A stretch of 64,000 nucleotides of DNA from Streptomyces sp. NRRL S-87 (GCF_000719335.1 NZ_JOGB01000033.1:1-64000); one strand, 5' to 3'; positions 50,948 through 59,504 are shown, counted from the first letter of the stretch. Numbers and translations: made by a program. Notes: generated by a model not told the origin, from the letters alone.

Positions 50948-51703
50948 ATGGATCTTGGACTGAAGGACCGTGTGTACGTCGTCACCGGGGCCAGCCGTGG
51001 CCTCGGCTTCGCCTCCGCCCGCGAACTCGTGGCGGACGGCGCGAAGGTGGTCGTGAGCGGCCGGGACGAGAAGACGGTGGCGGCCGCGGCCGCCGAACTG
51101 GGGCCGAACGCCGTCGGGATCGCCGCGGACAACTCCGACCCCGAGGCCGCGCACCGGCTGATCACCGCCGCGCGCGAGCGGTTCGGGCGCTTCGACGGCG
51201 TGCTGGTCAGTGTCGGCGGCCCGCCCTTCGGATTCGGCACCGACAACACCGACGAGCAGTGGAGCTCCGCGTTCGAGGCGGTCTTCCTGGGCGCGGTCCG
51301 GTTCGCCCGGACGGCGGCGGCGGAGCTGGGCGAGGGCGGGGTCATCGGCTTCGTGCTCTCGGGCTCGGTGTACGAGCCGATCCCGGGTCTGACCATCTCC
51401 AACGGGCTGCGCCCCGGGCTCGCCGGTTTCGCCAAGTCGCTGGCCTCCGACCTGGGGCCGCAGGGCATCCGCGTGGTGGGGCTGCTGCCGGCGCGGATCG
51501 ACACCGACCGCGTGCGGGGGCTGGACGAGATGTCCGGGGACGCGGAGGCGACCCGGGCCGCGAACGAGTCCCAGATCCCGTTGCGCCGGTACGGCACGCC
51601 GGAGGAGTTCGGCAAGGCGGCGGCGTTCCTGCTGTCGCCGGCGGCCTCGTACCTGACCGGTGTGATGCTGCCGGTGGACGGGGGCGCGCGGCGGGGCTTC
51701 TGA
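50948..51703 (+). CDS. SDR family oxidoreductase
   Basis: 251 residues from MDLGLKDRVYVVTGASRGLG. The catalytic Ser lies in LSGSVYEPIPG, and the usual YxxxK is replaced: the segment EPIPGLTISNGLRPG lacks a clear YxxxK, which is unusual and suggests an atypical or non-classical enzyme. It ends in SDR-like GVMLPVDGGARRGF. The ATG at 50948 follows AGGATAGGG. No linked pathway genes. Confidence 0.9.
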   Translation: MDLGLKDRVYVVTGASRGLGFASARELVADGAKVVVSGRDEKTVAAAAAELGPNAVGIAADNSDPEAAHRLITAARERFGRFDGVLVSVGGPPFGFGTDNTDEQWSSAFEAVFLGAVRFARTAAAELGEGGVIGFVLSGSVYEPIPGLTISNGLRPGLAGFAKSLASDLGPQGIRVVGLLPARIDTDRVRGLDEMSGDAEATRAANESQIPLRRYGTPEEFGKAAAFLLSPAASYLTGVMLPVDGGARRGF

Positions 51704-51734
51704 GCCGGTGTCGGGGTGGGCTCGCTCCGGGCCC

Positions 51735-51784
51735 CCGTGGTGTGCGGGTCCCCTCGGCGCTTGACCCGGTCGGGCCCGCAGGCC
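51735..51784 (+). repeat. Copy B of a dispersed 50-nt repeat
   Basis: It matches 22228-22277 at 41 of 50 positions, including CCGTGGTGTG, GGGTCCCCTCG and GCAGGCC. Unlike copy A it has lost the matching right arm, so it no longer forms the long hairpin. Confidence 0.75.
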
Positions 51785-51855
51785 TCCCCCGGCTACTGCT
51801 GCGAGGTACTCCAGCGGCAGGCCCACCCCGAGGGCTGCGGGGCGGAGCGGACGGG

Positions 51856-52416
51856 TCAGGTGACCCGGCGCGCGTGGTGGTCGGTGGCGTGCAGGCGGGC
51901 CTCCGCGCGGAGTTCGGTCAGGCCGGCCGAGTCGCGGGCGTGGGTGAGGGCCTGGTCGGCGAGTGCGTCGAGGGCGTCGGCGGGGACGGCGTACGGGGCG
52001 AGCAGCAGGCGGACCCGGGCGGTGGGCGCCTGGCGCCGACCGTGCAGGGTGACCTGCGAGCGGGCGACGCCGTCCTGGGCCGCGAGCTCCGCGCTCAGCG
52101 CGGCCTCCAGGGCCCGGCCGCGCAGCAGGGCGAAGGCCCCGTCGCCGGTGTCGACCAGCACCGTCTCCAGCCGGGACCGGCGCAGCTGGGCGAGCAGCCA
52201 CCACAGGGCGAGCAGGACGCAGAGCGCCAGCACCGCCAGCACCACGGGCCACCACCAGCCCTCGGCGCGCCAGTGCTGCCGCTCGTCGACGCTCAGCAGG
52301 ACGTCGTCGCGGCCCGAGAACGGCCACAGTCCGAGGAGTCCGACGACGCCCAGGGCCAGGAGCACCAGGCCGACGAGCCCGAGCAGGACCCGGTTGACCC
52401 GTCCGAGGCGGTTCAC
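51856..52416 (-). CDS. amaP: AmaP alkaline-shock membrane anchor protein
   Basis: 186 residues. Two membrane helices (about 8-28 and 50-75; GWWWPVVLAVLALCVLLALWWLL) and a cytosolic domain that is recognisable as AmaP. AmaP tethers Asp23 to the membrane in Firmicutes, and here it closes a cluster with two Asp23-family genes. GTG 52416 overlaps the stop of the preceding gene by 4 nt. Confidence 0.88.
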   Translation of the reverse strand: MNRLGRVNRVLLGLVGLVLLALGVVGLLGLWPFSGRDDVLLSVDERQHWRAEGWWWPVVLAVLALCVLLALWWLLAQLRRSRLETVLVDTGDGAFALLRGRALEAALSAELAAQDGVARSQVTLHGRRQAPTARVRLLLAPYAVPADALDALADQALTHARDSAGLTELRAEARLHATDHHARRVT

Positions 52417-53039
52417 CGCACGCGCCCCCCTTCCTTCGTGGGGCGGGTGACCTTGACGTGGACCTGCATCTCGCGCGCGAGTCCGAGCTCGTCGAGCCCC
52501 ACCGCCAGTACGTGGTCGAGGTCCGCCCGTACCTCCTCCAGCGGGCGGAAGTGCGAGGTCGCCCGGACCGTCACCCGGGTCCGGCTCACCGCCGCCCGGG
52601 CGGACTGGATGCCGGACACCTCCATGGCGCGGTCGCGCAGGACGAGCGCGGCCGCCTTGCGGGTGAGCCCGGCCCGGACGCCGGGAGCGACGGCGCGCAT
52701 GGGGAGCAGGCCGCGCAGGCCGGGGGTGGCGGCCAGGGCGAGCAGCAGGACCCCCAGGGCCACGGCGGTGACGGCCGCGGCCGTCACCACGGGCTCGTCC
52801 AGGGTGTGCCGCGCGAGCGCGTCGGCGAGGGAGCGGCGCCATTCCATGCCCGGGCGGTGGGCCCGTACGGCGGCGACGTCGTAGAGGAACAGGACGGCCG
52901 CGCCGAGCAGGACGAACGCCGTCAGGGCCGCCGGCACGCGCCGGGCCGACCAGAACCGCCGGGCCGTTCCGTGGCGCGGGGCCCGGGCGACGGGCGCGGA
53001 CGCGGGCTCCTTGTGGAGGTCGGGGGGGCGGGAGGTCAT
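52413..53039 (-). CDS. DUF6286 family membrane protein of the Asp23 cluster
   Basis: 208 residues. An N-terminal helix (about 38-60) and a second near 88-112 flank short loops; the C-terminal 90 residues (GIQSARAAVSRTRVTVRATSHFRPLEEV) resemble an Asp23-type alpha/beta fold. DUF6286 proteins accompany Asp23/AmaP genes in Streptomyces. The ATG at 53039 overlaps the upstream stop by ATGA. Role inferred from context: envelope scaffold. Confidence 0.85.
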   Translation of the reverse strand: MTSRPPDLHKEPASAPVARAPRHGTARRFWSARRVPAALTAFVLLGAAVLFLYDVAAVRAHRPGMEWRRSLADALARHTLDEPVVTAAAVTAVALGVLLLALAATPGLRGLLPMRAVAPGVRAGLTRKAAALVLRDRAMEVSGIQSARAAVSRTRVTVRATSHFRPLEEVRADLDHVLAVGLDELGLAREMQVHVKVTRPTKEGGRVR

Positions 53040-53503
53040 CGCAGCCGGCTCCGGGGCGAGGGCTGGGTGTGGGTGGAGTGCAGCCGTTCGACGTCGATGT
53101 CGACCTCGGGCACGGTCATACCGGCCAGCTCCTCGACGCGTGCGGCGACGGTGCGCCGGACGGCGGCGCACTCGGCGCCGAGGTCCGAGGGGTAGTCGAG
53201 CTCCAGGCTGATGCGGACCCTGGCGATGTCGTGGTGCACGGTGACGGTCGCGTGCGGGGGCGCCACGTCGCGCGGCGCCCGGGGCAGCGCCTCGCCCGCG
53301 GCCCGGGCGGCGATCTTGGCGACGACGCGGTCGGCGATCCGGGTCGAGCCGCGTTCGGCGGGTGGTACGGCGGCAGCCCGGGAGGGGCGCGGGGGCCGGG
53401 GGCCGGGCGCGGCGGGGGGCCGCGGGGCGTCACCGGCGGCGCGGGGCCCGGTCCCGTCGGGGACCGGCCGGGGGGTGGGTCCGTCCGGGTCGGGCGTGGT
53501 CAC
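53036..53503 (-). CDS. Asp23/Gls24 family envelope stress protein (second copy)
   Basis: 155 residues. A Pro/Arg-rich start (1-55) precedes the Asp23 domain: IADRVVAKIAARAAGEA ... ARVRISLELDYPSDLGAECAAVRRTVAARVEELAGMTVPEVDIDVE. The fold is cytoplasmic. The GTG at 53503 sits 7 nt before the stop of the small membrane gene; a weak RBS suggests coupling. It is more divergent than the first copy. Confidence 0.88.
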   Translation of the reverse strand: MTTPDPDGPTPRPVPDGTGPRAAGDAPRPPAAPGPRPPRPSRAAAVPPAERGSTRIADRVVAKIAARAAGEALPRAPRDVAPPHATVTVHHDIARVRISLELDYPSDLGAECAAVRRTVAARVEELAGMTVPEVDIDVERLHSTHTQPSPRSRLR

Positions 53504-53509
53504 GGGCGG

Positions 53510-53701
53510 TCACCTGAGCCGGTCGTCGCGGCCGCGCGGGCGGAGGAAGTCGCCGAGTTCCACGTCCCCGTCGAGGAAGCGGCCCGCCACGAAGCCGACG
53601 GCGCCGAGTGCCGCCACGAGAAGGAAGGCACCGAAGCCGCCGAAGTACCCGGCGAACCCCAACGCCATGCCGGCCAACAGGCCGACCACGGCCATGCTCA
53701 T
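53510..53701 (-). CDS. Small membrane protein of the Asp23 cluster (DUF2273-like)
   Basis: 63 residues with two helices (about 3-23 and 27-43) of Gly/Ala-rich sequence and a charged tail (FLDGDVELGDFLRPRG). Similar peptides (DUF2273) sit between asp23 genes in Gram-positives. The ATG at 53701 follows GAGGAGCTCTCG. Confidence 0.8.
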   Translation of the reverse strand: MSMAVVGLLAGMALGFAGYFGGFGAFLLVAALGAVGFVAGRFLDGDVELGDFLRPRGRDDRLR

Positions 53702-53726
53702 CGAGAGCTCCTCTCGGCGGGTGCGG

Positions 53727-54212
53727 CTACTGGAGCCGGCTACTGGCGGGCGAGTCCGGTTCCTCGTCGTAGTCGTCCGGCAGCTTGACGTCGGTGACGG
53801 CGATGTTCACCTCGACGACCTCCAGGCCGGTCATGCGCTCGACCGCCGAGACGACGTTCTCACGGACGCTCCGGGCGACGGTCCGGATCGACACGCCGTA
53901 GTCGACGACGAGCTCCAGGTCGAGAGCCGTCTGGACCTCGCCGACCTCGGCCTTCACACCGCGGGAGACGGACTTCGCGGAGCCGCCGGGGACCCGGTCG
54001 CGGACGGCTCCGAACGTGCGGGACAGGCCGCTGCCCAGGGCGTGCACGCCGGGGACCTCGCGGGCGGCCAGGCCGGCGATCTTCTCGACCACGTCGTCGG
54101 CAACGGTGGTGCGGCCGCGGTCGGCGGGGTCGGGGAGGGGGCTGCGGGAGTGGGTGCCGCGGGCGGCGGACGGGCCGGGTGCGCCGAAGTCGCTGGAGCT
54201 GTCGTCGGTCAT
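53727..54212 (-). CDS. Asp23/Gls24 family envelope stress protein (first copy)
   Basis: 161 residues. The Asp23 domain spans about 35-150: VADDVVEKIAGLAAREVPGVHALG ... VDYGVSIRTVARSVRENVVSAVERMTGLEVVEVNIAVTDV. It forms polymers at the membrane in Staphylococcus. It is the first gene of the cluster (start ATG 54212, RBS GAAGGGA). It lies downstream of a terminator, so it has its own promoter. Confidence 0.92.
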   Translation of the reverse strand: MTDDSSSDFGAPGPSAARGTHSRSPLPDPADRGRTTVADDVVEKIAGLAAREVPGVHALGSGLSRTFGAVRDRVPGGSAKSVSRGVKAEVGEVQTALDLELVVDYGVSIRTVARSVRENVVSAVERMTGLEVVEVNIAVTDVKLPDDYDEEPDSPASSRLQ

Positions 54213-54356
54213 GCCGGGTCCCTTCGGGATGGTCGGGCTCCCCCCACCGTAAGCGGGGTCGGCAGGGACCGCCCGCCCTGCGGGGCTGTTCCCCTGCCCG
54301 CCCGGTCCCGAAACGGGGGAAGGGCCTCCGGACGCCTTCCGGGCGCGACCGTGACG

Positions 54357-54398
54357 CCGACGGGCCCCCGGTCGCCGTGGCGACCGGGGGCCCGTCGG
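54357..54398 (-). terminator. Terminator after the enoyl-CoA hydratase gene
   Basis: A 19-bp perfect stem between 54357-54375 and 54380-54398 with a CGTG loop. Confidence 0.9.
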
Positions 54399-54409
54399 GA
54401 TGGTGCGGG

Positions 54410-55189
54410 TCAGTCGGAGAGGCCGGCGAGGTCGCGCAGCCGGCGGGCCTGGGCGGCCCGCTCGGCGGCGCGCTGGTCCTCGTACGAGCGGGCGACGGCG
54501 CCCCGCAGCAGGGTCTTCGTCTCGATCACCGCGTCGCGCGGGGCGGCGAGCAGCGCGGCGGTGAGGTCCTTGACCGCGTCGGCGAGCTCGGCGCCGGGCA
54601 CGACGAGGTTGGCCAGGCCGATCCGCTCGGCTTCCTCCGCCTGGACGAAGCGGCCGGTGGCGCAGATCTCCAGGGCGCGGGCGTAGCCGACGGCGGAGAC
54701 CAGCGGGTGCGTGCCCGTGAGGTCCGGGACGAGGCCCAGGCTGGTCTCGCGCATGGCGAACTGCACGTCATCGGCGACGACGCGCAGATCGCAGGCGAGG
54801 GCCAGCTGGAAGCCCGCGCCGACGGCATGCCCCTGTACGGCGGCGATGGAGATGATGTCGTTGCGCCGCCACCAGGTGAACGCCTCCTGGTACTCGGCGA
54901 TCGTCGCGTCGAGGCGCTCGTCCGAGCCCCGGGCCAGGTCGAGGAAGGACGGCTCTCCCTCGAAGCCCTCGGGCGTGAACCCCTGCCGGTCGAGCCCGGC
55001 CGAGAAGGACTTGCCCTCACCGTTCAGGACGACGACCCGCACCGTGCCCGGCAACGACCGCCCGGCCTCCGCCAACGCCCGCCAGAGCGCGGGGGATTGA
55101 GCGTTTCGCTTGGCCGGATTGGTCAGTGTCACCGTGGCGACCGTGTCTTCGACGGTGAGTCGTACGCCGTCCTTTTCGAGCAGAGCCAT
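54410..55189 (-). CDS. Enoyl-CoA hydratase/isomerase family protein
   Basis: 259 residues of the crotonase fold. The oxyanion-hole stretches NGEGKSFSAGLD (about 57-68) and AVQGHAVGAGFQLALACD (about 110-128) are present; the catalytic Glu pair is replaced by one Glu near ETSLGLVPDLTG, so the chemistry could be isomerase or thioesterase-like. It is encoded 130 nt from the Gbn-like gene. The start is ATG 55189 after GGAGGCG, or ATG 55192. Confidence 0.92.
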   Translation of the reverse strand: MALLEKDGVRLTVEDTVATVTLTNPAKRNAQSPALWRALAEAGRSLPGTVRVVVLNGEGKSFSAGLDRQGFTPEGFEGEPSFLDLARGSDERLDATIAEYQEAFTWWRRNDIISIAAVQGHAVGAGFQLALACDLRVVADDVQFAMRETSLGLVPDLTGTHPLVSAVGYARALEICATGRFVQAEEAERIGLANLVVPGAELADAVKDLTAALLAAPRDAVIETKTLLRGAVARSYEDQRAAERAAQARRLRDLAGLSD

Positions 55190-55323
55190 CATCGCCTCCG
55201 GAGGCAGTCAGCATGCAGCTAAGTGACTGCACAGTAACCACCCAGTCGACCTCACGGCCGACCGGGGGTCACCGAAGGATCCGACGGCAGGTGGGACGAT
55301 CCGCGGCAGCGCGCGGCCTTGGG

Positions 55324-55545
55324 TCAGGTCGTGGCCACCTTCTTGCCGCGCGTCGCGCCACCGCGACCTCGCAGCGTGACTCCGGACTCGCTGAGCATCC
55401 GGTGCACGAACCCGTAGGAGCGACCGGTTTCCTCGGCCAGCGCCCGGATGCTCGCACCGGAGTCGTACTTCTTCTTCAGGTCTGCCGCGAGCTTGTCGCG
55501 CGCGGCGCCGGTCACCCGGCTGCCCTTCTTCAGAGTCTCGGCCAC
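55324..55545 (-). CDS. gbn: Gbn-like small helix-turn-helix nucleoid protein
   Basis: 73 residues. VAETLKKGSRVTGAARDKLA followed by GASIRALAEETGRSYGFVHRMLSESGVTL shows one HTH, with a basic tail (RGRGGATRGKK). Size and sequence match the Streptomyces nucleoid-associated protein Gbn (SCO1839 in S. coelicolor), which binds GATC-centred sites genome-wide. Five GATC sites occur in the 325-nt upstream gap. The GTG at 55545 follows GAGGAGG. Identification rests on memory of the family, so treat the symbol as likely rather than proven. Confidence 0.85.
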   Translation of the reverse strand: MAETLKKGSRVTGAARDKLAADLKKKYDSGASIRALAEETGRSYGFVHRMLSESGVTLRGRGGATRGKKVATT

Positions 55546-55870
55546 CCGTGCCTCCTCATGGGAAGTGCGCTCTGGACTTCTCATGATCACCCCTCCCCGC
55601 CTTCCTGGCCACCCATTCGACAAGGTCCGTCGGGGGGCTTTTTCCCGGAGTGCTGCGGCCGTCACGAGCGGAATTACATAGTCCGGATCTTTGCGGGCCC
55701 TGACCAGGAGATTCTTTTCTCCGGCGGAAAAGGAAGTGAGACGGCCAGCACGCAGAGGTACCAGTCCGTCTCACTCAGATGATGGATCACGCATGGGCCG
55801 AATGATCCAGAAGCCTCCGGATCATTCGCCCCGAACGGGCCGGGCGGCCCGGGCGGGCCGCCGGGGCGGC
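55546..55870. other. 325-nt gap with three inverted repeats between gbn and the ABC-F gene
   Basis: No gene is supported. Inverted repeats are CTTTTC/GAAAAG (55714-55732), GTGAGACGG/CCGTCTCAC (55736-55774) and CGAATGATCC/GGATCATTCG (55799-55828). The last, 42 nt past the ABC-F stop, is a likely terminator. The rest upstream of gbn probably holds its promoter. GATC occurs at 55585, 55686, 55785, 55804 and 55820. Confidence 0.7.
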
Positions 55871-57469
55871 TCAGGCGAGCGCGACCAGGTCCTTGTAGTC
55901 AGGGCCCCACAGGTCCTCGATGCCGTCCGGGAGCAGGATGATCCGCTCCGGTTCCAGCGCGTCGACCGCGCCCTCGTCGTGCGTGACGAGGATGACCGCG
56001 CCCTTGTACGTGCGCAGGGCGCCCAGGATCTCCTCGCGGCTGGCCGGGTCGAGGTTGTTCGTCGGCTCGTCGAGCAGCAGCACGTTCGCCGAGGAGACCA
56101 CCAGCGTGGCCAGGGCCAGCCGGGTCTTCTCGCCACCGGAGAGCACCCCGGCCGGCTTGTCGACGTCGTCCCCGGAGAACAGGAACGAGCCGAGCACCTT
56201 GCGGACCTCGACCAGGTCGAGGTCGGGGGCGGCGGAGCGCATGTTCTCCAGGACGCTGCGGTCCGGGTCGAGGGTCTCGTGCTCCTGGGCGTAGTAGCCG
56301 AGCTTGAGGCCGTGGCCCGGGGTGACCCCGCCGGTGTCGGGCTGCTCGACACCCGCGAGCAGGCGCAGCAGGGTGGTCTTGCCGGCGCCGTTGAGGCCGA
56401 GGATGACCACGCGGGAGCCCTTGTCGATGGCCAGGTCGACGTCCGTGAAGATCTCCAGCGAGCCGTACGACTTCGACAGGCCCTCCGCGGTGAGCGGGGT
56501 CTTGCCGCAGGCCGCGGGCTCGGGGAAGCGCAGCTTGGCGACCTTGTCGGAGACGCGCACGGCGTCCAGGCCGGCCAGCAGGCGGTCGGCGCGCTTGGCC
56601 ATGTTCTGGGCGGCCACGGTCTTGGTGGCCTTGGCGCGCATCTTGTCGGCCTGGGCGTTGAGGGCGGCGGCCTTCTTCTCGGCGTTCTGGCGCTCGCGCT
56701 TGCGGCGCTTCTCGTCGGCCTCGCGCTGCTGCTGGTAGAGCTTCCAGCCCATGTTGTAGACGTCGATCACCGAGCGGTTGGCGTCGAGGTAGAAGACCTT
56801 GTTGACGACCGTCTCGACCAGGTCGACGTCGTGGGAGATCACGATGAAGCCGCCGCGGTACGTCTTGAGGTAGTCGCGCAGCCAGATGATCGAGTCGGCG
56901 TCGAGGTGGTTGGTCGGCTCGTCGAGGAGCAGGGTGTCGGCGTCCGAGAAGAGGATCCGGGCCAGCTCGACGCGGCGCCGCTGACCGCCGGAGAGGGTGT
57001 GCAGGGGCTGGCCGAGCACGCGGTCGGGCAGGCCGAGGGCGGCCGAGATGGTGGCGGCCTCGGACTCGGCCGCGTAGCCGCCCTTGGTGAGGAACTCGGT
57101 CTCCTGGCGCTCGTACTGGCGCAGGGCCTTCTCGCGGGTGGCACCGGCGCCGTTGGCGATGCGGTCCTCGTTGGCGCGCATCTTCTTGATGAGGACGTCC
57201 AGGCCGCGGGCGGACAGGATCCGGTCGCGGGCGAGGACGTCGAGGTCGCCGGTGCGCGGGTCCTGCGGCAGGTAGCCGACCTCGCCCGAGCGGGCGATGC
57301 TGCCGCCGGCGGGCTGACCCTCGCCGGCCAGGCACTTGGTGAGGGTGGTCTTGCCCGCTCCGTTGCGGCCGACGAGGCCGATGCGGTCGCCCTTGGCGAC
57401 GCGGAACGAGGCGTTCTCGATGAGGATGCGGGCGCCGGCGCGCAGCTCGATGCCGGTGGCGGTGATCAC
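55871..57469 (-). CDS. ABC-F family ATP-binding protein
   Basis: 532 residues. Two tandem ABC domains: Walker A GRNGAGKTT, signature LSGGQRRRVEL, Walker B TLLLDEPTNHLD; and Walker A GLNGAGKTT, signature LSGGEKTRLAL, Walker B VLLLDEPTNNLD. A charged linker (about 240-330, with the coiled-coil KKAAALNAQADKMRAK) joins them. There is no membrane domain, so it acts on the ribosome, as EttA/Uup or antibiotic-resistance ABC-F proteins do. The GTG at 57469 follows GGAGC. A small upstream ORF lies in its leader. Confidence 0.94.
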   Translation of the reverse strand: MITATGIELRAGARILIENASFRVAKGDRIGLVGRNGAGKTTLTKCLAGEGQPAGGSIARSGEVGYLPQDPRTGDLDVLARDRILSARGLDVLIKKMRANEDRIANGAGATREKALRQYERQETEFLTKGGYAAESEAATISAALGLPDRVLGQPLHTLSGGQRRRVELARILFSDADTLLLDEPTNHLDADSIIWLRDYLKTYRGGFIVISHDVDLVETVVNKVFYLDANRSVIDVYNMGWKLYQQQREADEKRRKRERQNAEKKAAALNAQADKMRAKATKTVAAQNMAKRADRLLAGLDAVRVSDKVAKLRFPEPAACGKTPLTAEGLSKSYGSLEIFTDVDLAIDKGSRVVILGLNGAGKTTLLRLLAGVEQPDTGGVTPGHGLKLGYYAQEHETLDPDRSVLENMRSAAPDLDLVEVRKVLGSFLFSGDDVDKPAGVLSGGEKTRLALATLVVSSANVLLLDEPTNNLDPASREEILGALRTYKGAVILVTHDEGAVDALEPERIILLPDGIEDLWGPDYKDLVALA

Positions 57470-57539
57470 GGAAATGCTCCAGGGCGGTTCGGACGGCGGA
57501 AGGGGGGCGGTGATGCGTGCTTCGCGTGCTTCGACGCCG

Positions 57540-57563
57540 CTAATCCGCGAGGAGATTTGCCAT
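57540..57563 (-). CDS. Candidate leaderless leader peptide (7 codons) before the ABC-F gene
   Basis: On the minus strand, ATG at 57563 opens the peptide MANLLAD with a TAG stop. A -10-like TAGACT lies 7 nt upstream of the ATG, the leaderless spacing, and the -35 is weak. The stop is 70 nt before the ABC-F start. Several ARE-type ABC-F genes are attenuated by short leader ORFs; here the assignment rests on spacing alone. Confidence 0.35.
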   Translation of the reverse strand: MANLLAD

Positions 57564-57637
57564 GGGTGTAAGTCTAACGGGGGTACGCAACCAGATTTCG
57601 GCGCTGTGAGTGGGTTCACTGCGTTCCGCCCCTGCGG

Positions 57638-58333
57638 TCACGGCCGCGCGGCGCTCCCCGCGGCGGGCCGGCGGTCGCCCGGGCGCTCGTTGGCCAGGGG
57701 GCGGCGGGTGGGGCTGACCCGGCCGAGGGCGTCGATCGCCACGATGCCCTCCTGCCAGGGCAGGTCGGCGTCGGTGCAGGGCCGGGGTACCAGCAGCACG
57801 CCGCCGACGCGGAGCGGCCCGTCGGGCCGGAAGGCGCAGTCGGCGGGGGCGGGGAACGTCCAGCGCAGGTCGCCGTCGGCGGTGCGGTACGCCGAGATGC
57901 GGGCGGGGGTCACCACGGCGAGCATGCGCGTCCCCGGGTCGAGGGCCCACGGGGCGCCGGCGGCCGCGTCGGGCATGGCCCGGTGCCAGCGCACGGCGCC
58001 GGTCCGGCGGTCGGTGTCGGTGATCAGCCCGTCGTCCCAGAGGGCGACCGCGTGGCCGGGCACGGCCAGCAGGTCGGCGGGCCTGCGGCCGGCGCGGCGG
58101 TAGGTCCACAGCGGCGCGCCGGTGGCGGCGACGCGGGCGACGACGGCCGCGCCGTCGGTCCGTACCGCGGGCTCGGCGACGGGCCGGACCGGGCCGGGGT
58201 GGACGGTGAGCCGGTCCCCGTACGGGGTTCCGCCGACGCCGTGGACGGTGCCGGCGAGCGGGGCGGCGGCGGCCGCGGCGAGCAGCGCCGGGACGGCTGC
58301 GCGGGCGGCCCGGCGGACGGCGTTGCGGTGCAC
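57638..58333 (-). CDS. Secreted PQQ/beta-propeller-like hypothetical protein
   Basis: 231 residues. An N-terminal Arg-rich, hydrophobic region (MHRNAVRRAARAAVPALLAAAAAAPLAG) is a likely signal peptide. Repeated beta-blade motifs ([56 protein letters not shown]) suggest a PQQ-type propeller fold of few blades; it is short for a complete propeller. Function unknown. It is divergent from the metallopeptidase gene. Confidence 0.78.
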   Translation of the reverse strand: MHRNAVRRAARAAVPALLAAAAAAPLAGTVHGVGGTPYGDRLTVHPGPVRPVAEPAVRTDGAAVVARVAATGAPLWTYRRAGRRPADLLAVPGHAVALWDDGLITDTDRRTGAVRWHRAMPDAAAGAPWALDPGTRMLAVVTPARISAYRTADGDLRWTFPAPADCAFRPDGPLRVGGVLLVPRPCTDADLPWQEGIVAIDALGRVSPTRRPLANERPGDRRPAAGSAARP

Positions 58334-58388
58334 GGGCGCCGAGCCTAGTGGGGCGGTCCGGGGCGCGCCGGGGGGCGGCGGGCCCGGG

Positions 58389-58459
58389 TCGCCCGTTCGG
58401 CCCCGGCCGCCGCGGCTCGCCCGTTCGGCCCCGGCCGCCGCGGCTCGCCCGTTCGGCCC
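58389..58459. repeat. 28-bp tandem repeat between divergent genes
   Basis: Units beginning TCGCCCGTTCGGCC start at 58389, 58417 and 58445; the third is partial. The exact 28-bp period and near identity indicate recent slippage. It sits in the region where the two divergent promoters should lie. Confidence 0.88.
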
Positions 58460-58530
58460 TCGCCCAGCGCCGGGCCGGCGCCGCCGTAACAGGATGAGGG
58501 GGTCGGTAGCCGGAGCGAGGCGGTGCGGCC

Positions 58531-59421
58531 ATGCAGTTCGACGACGATGCCGACCTGGACACGTCCGAGGTCCAGGACGTGCGCGGCAGCCGCATCCCGG
58601 GCGGCCGCGCCACGATCGGCGGCGGCCTCGTGGGCCTGGTCGCGCTCCTGCTCGCGCTGTTCTTCGGGGTGGGTCCGGAGCAGTTGGGGATCTCCTCGGG
58701 GGACACCGAGCCGCAGACGACCGCGTCGTCGGTCTCGCAGGTGCAGCAGGCGTGCCGGACCGGCCGGGACGCGAACGCGCGCGAGGACTGCCGGCTGGTG
58801 GCGGTCGTCAACAGCACGCAGGACTTCTGGCGGCAGGAGTTCGCCCGCAGGGGTGGTGCGTACACGCCCGCCTCGACGGTGTTCTTCTCCCAGCGGGTGC
58901 CCACGGCGTGCGGGACGGCGACCTCGGCGGTGGGGCCGTTCTACTGCCCGGGCGATCGGAAGGTGTACCTGGACCTGGGGTTCTTCGAGGAGCTGCGGAC
59001 CACGTTCGGCGCCTCGGGCGGGCCGTTCGCGCAGGCGTACGTGGTGGCGCACGAGTACGGGCACCACGTGCAGAACCTGATGGGGACGCTGGCCCGCGCC
59101 CAGGACGGCGGGACCGGCGCGAACAGCACCGCGGTGAAGGTGGAGCTGCAGGCCGACTGCTACGCGGGGGTGTGGGCGCACCACGCGACGCGCACCCCGG
59201 ACGAGTCCACGGGACGGCCGCTGATCACGAAGCTGACGGACGAGGACATCCAGGAGGGGCTGGACGCGGCGGCGGCGGTGGGCGACGACCGGATCCAGGA
59301 GCGGTTCCAGGGGCGGGTGTCGCCGGAGTCGTGGACGCACGGGTCGGCCGAGCAGCGCCGGCGGTGGTTCTACCAGGGCTACCGCACGGGCGACATGGCG
59401 CAGTGCAACACCTTCCGCTGA
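58531..59421 (+). CDS. Neutral zinc metallopeptidase (YpfJ family)
   Basis: 296 residues. One membrane helix (about 34-53) follows a cytosolic N-terminus; the outside domain carries [15 protein letters not shown] (HExxH with Glu catalyst) and [12 protein letters not shown] (third zinc ligand Glu or Asp). Family members are membrane-anchored metallopeptidases of unknown substrate. The ATG at 58531 follows GGAGCGAGGCGG. Cys in QQACRT, DCRLV, TACGT and YCPG probably pair. Confidence 0.93.
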   Translation: MQFDDDADLDTSEVQDVRGSRIPGGRATIGGGLVGLVALLLALFFGVGPEQLGISSGDTEPQTTASSVSQVQQACRTGRDANAREDCRLVAVVNSTQDFWRQEFARRGGAYTPASTVFFSQRVPTACGTATSAVGPFYCPGDRKVYLDLGFFEELRTTFGASGGPFAQAYVVAHEYGHHVQNLMGTLARAQDGGTGANSTAVKVELQADCYAGVWAHHATRTPDESTGRPLITKLTDEDIQEGLDAAAAVGDDRIQERFQGRVSPESWTHGSAEQRRRWFYQGYRTGDMAQCNTFR

Positions 59422-59504
59422 GCGGTCCGGTCGCCTCCCGGGGACTGTCACACCCTCCTGCCAGACTGTGCCGTGGGTCACTCTCACGAGAGGAAGTGGT
59501 CGAC

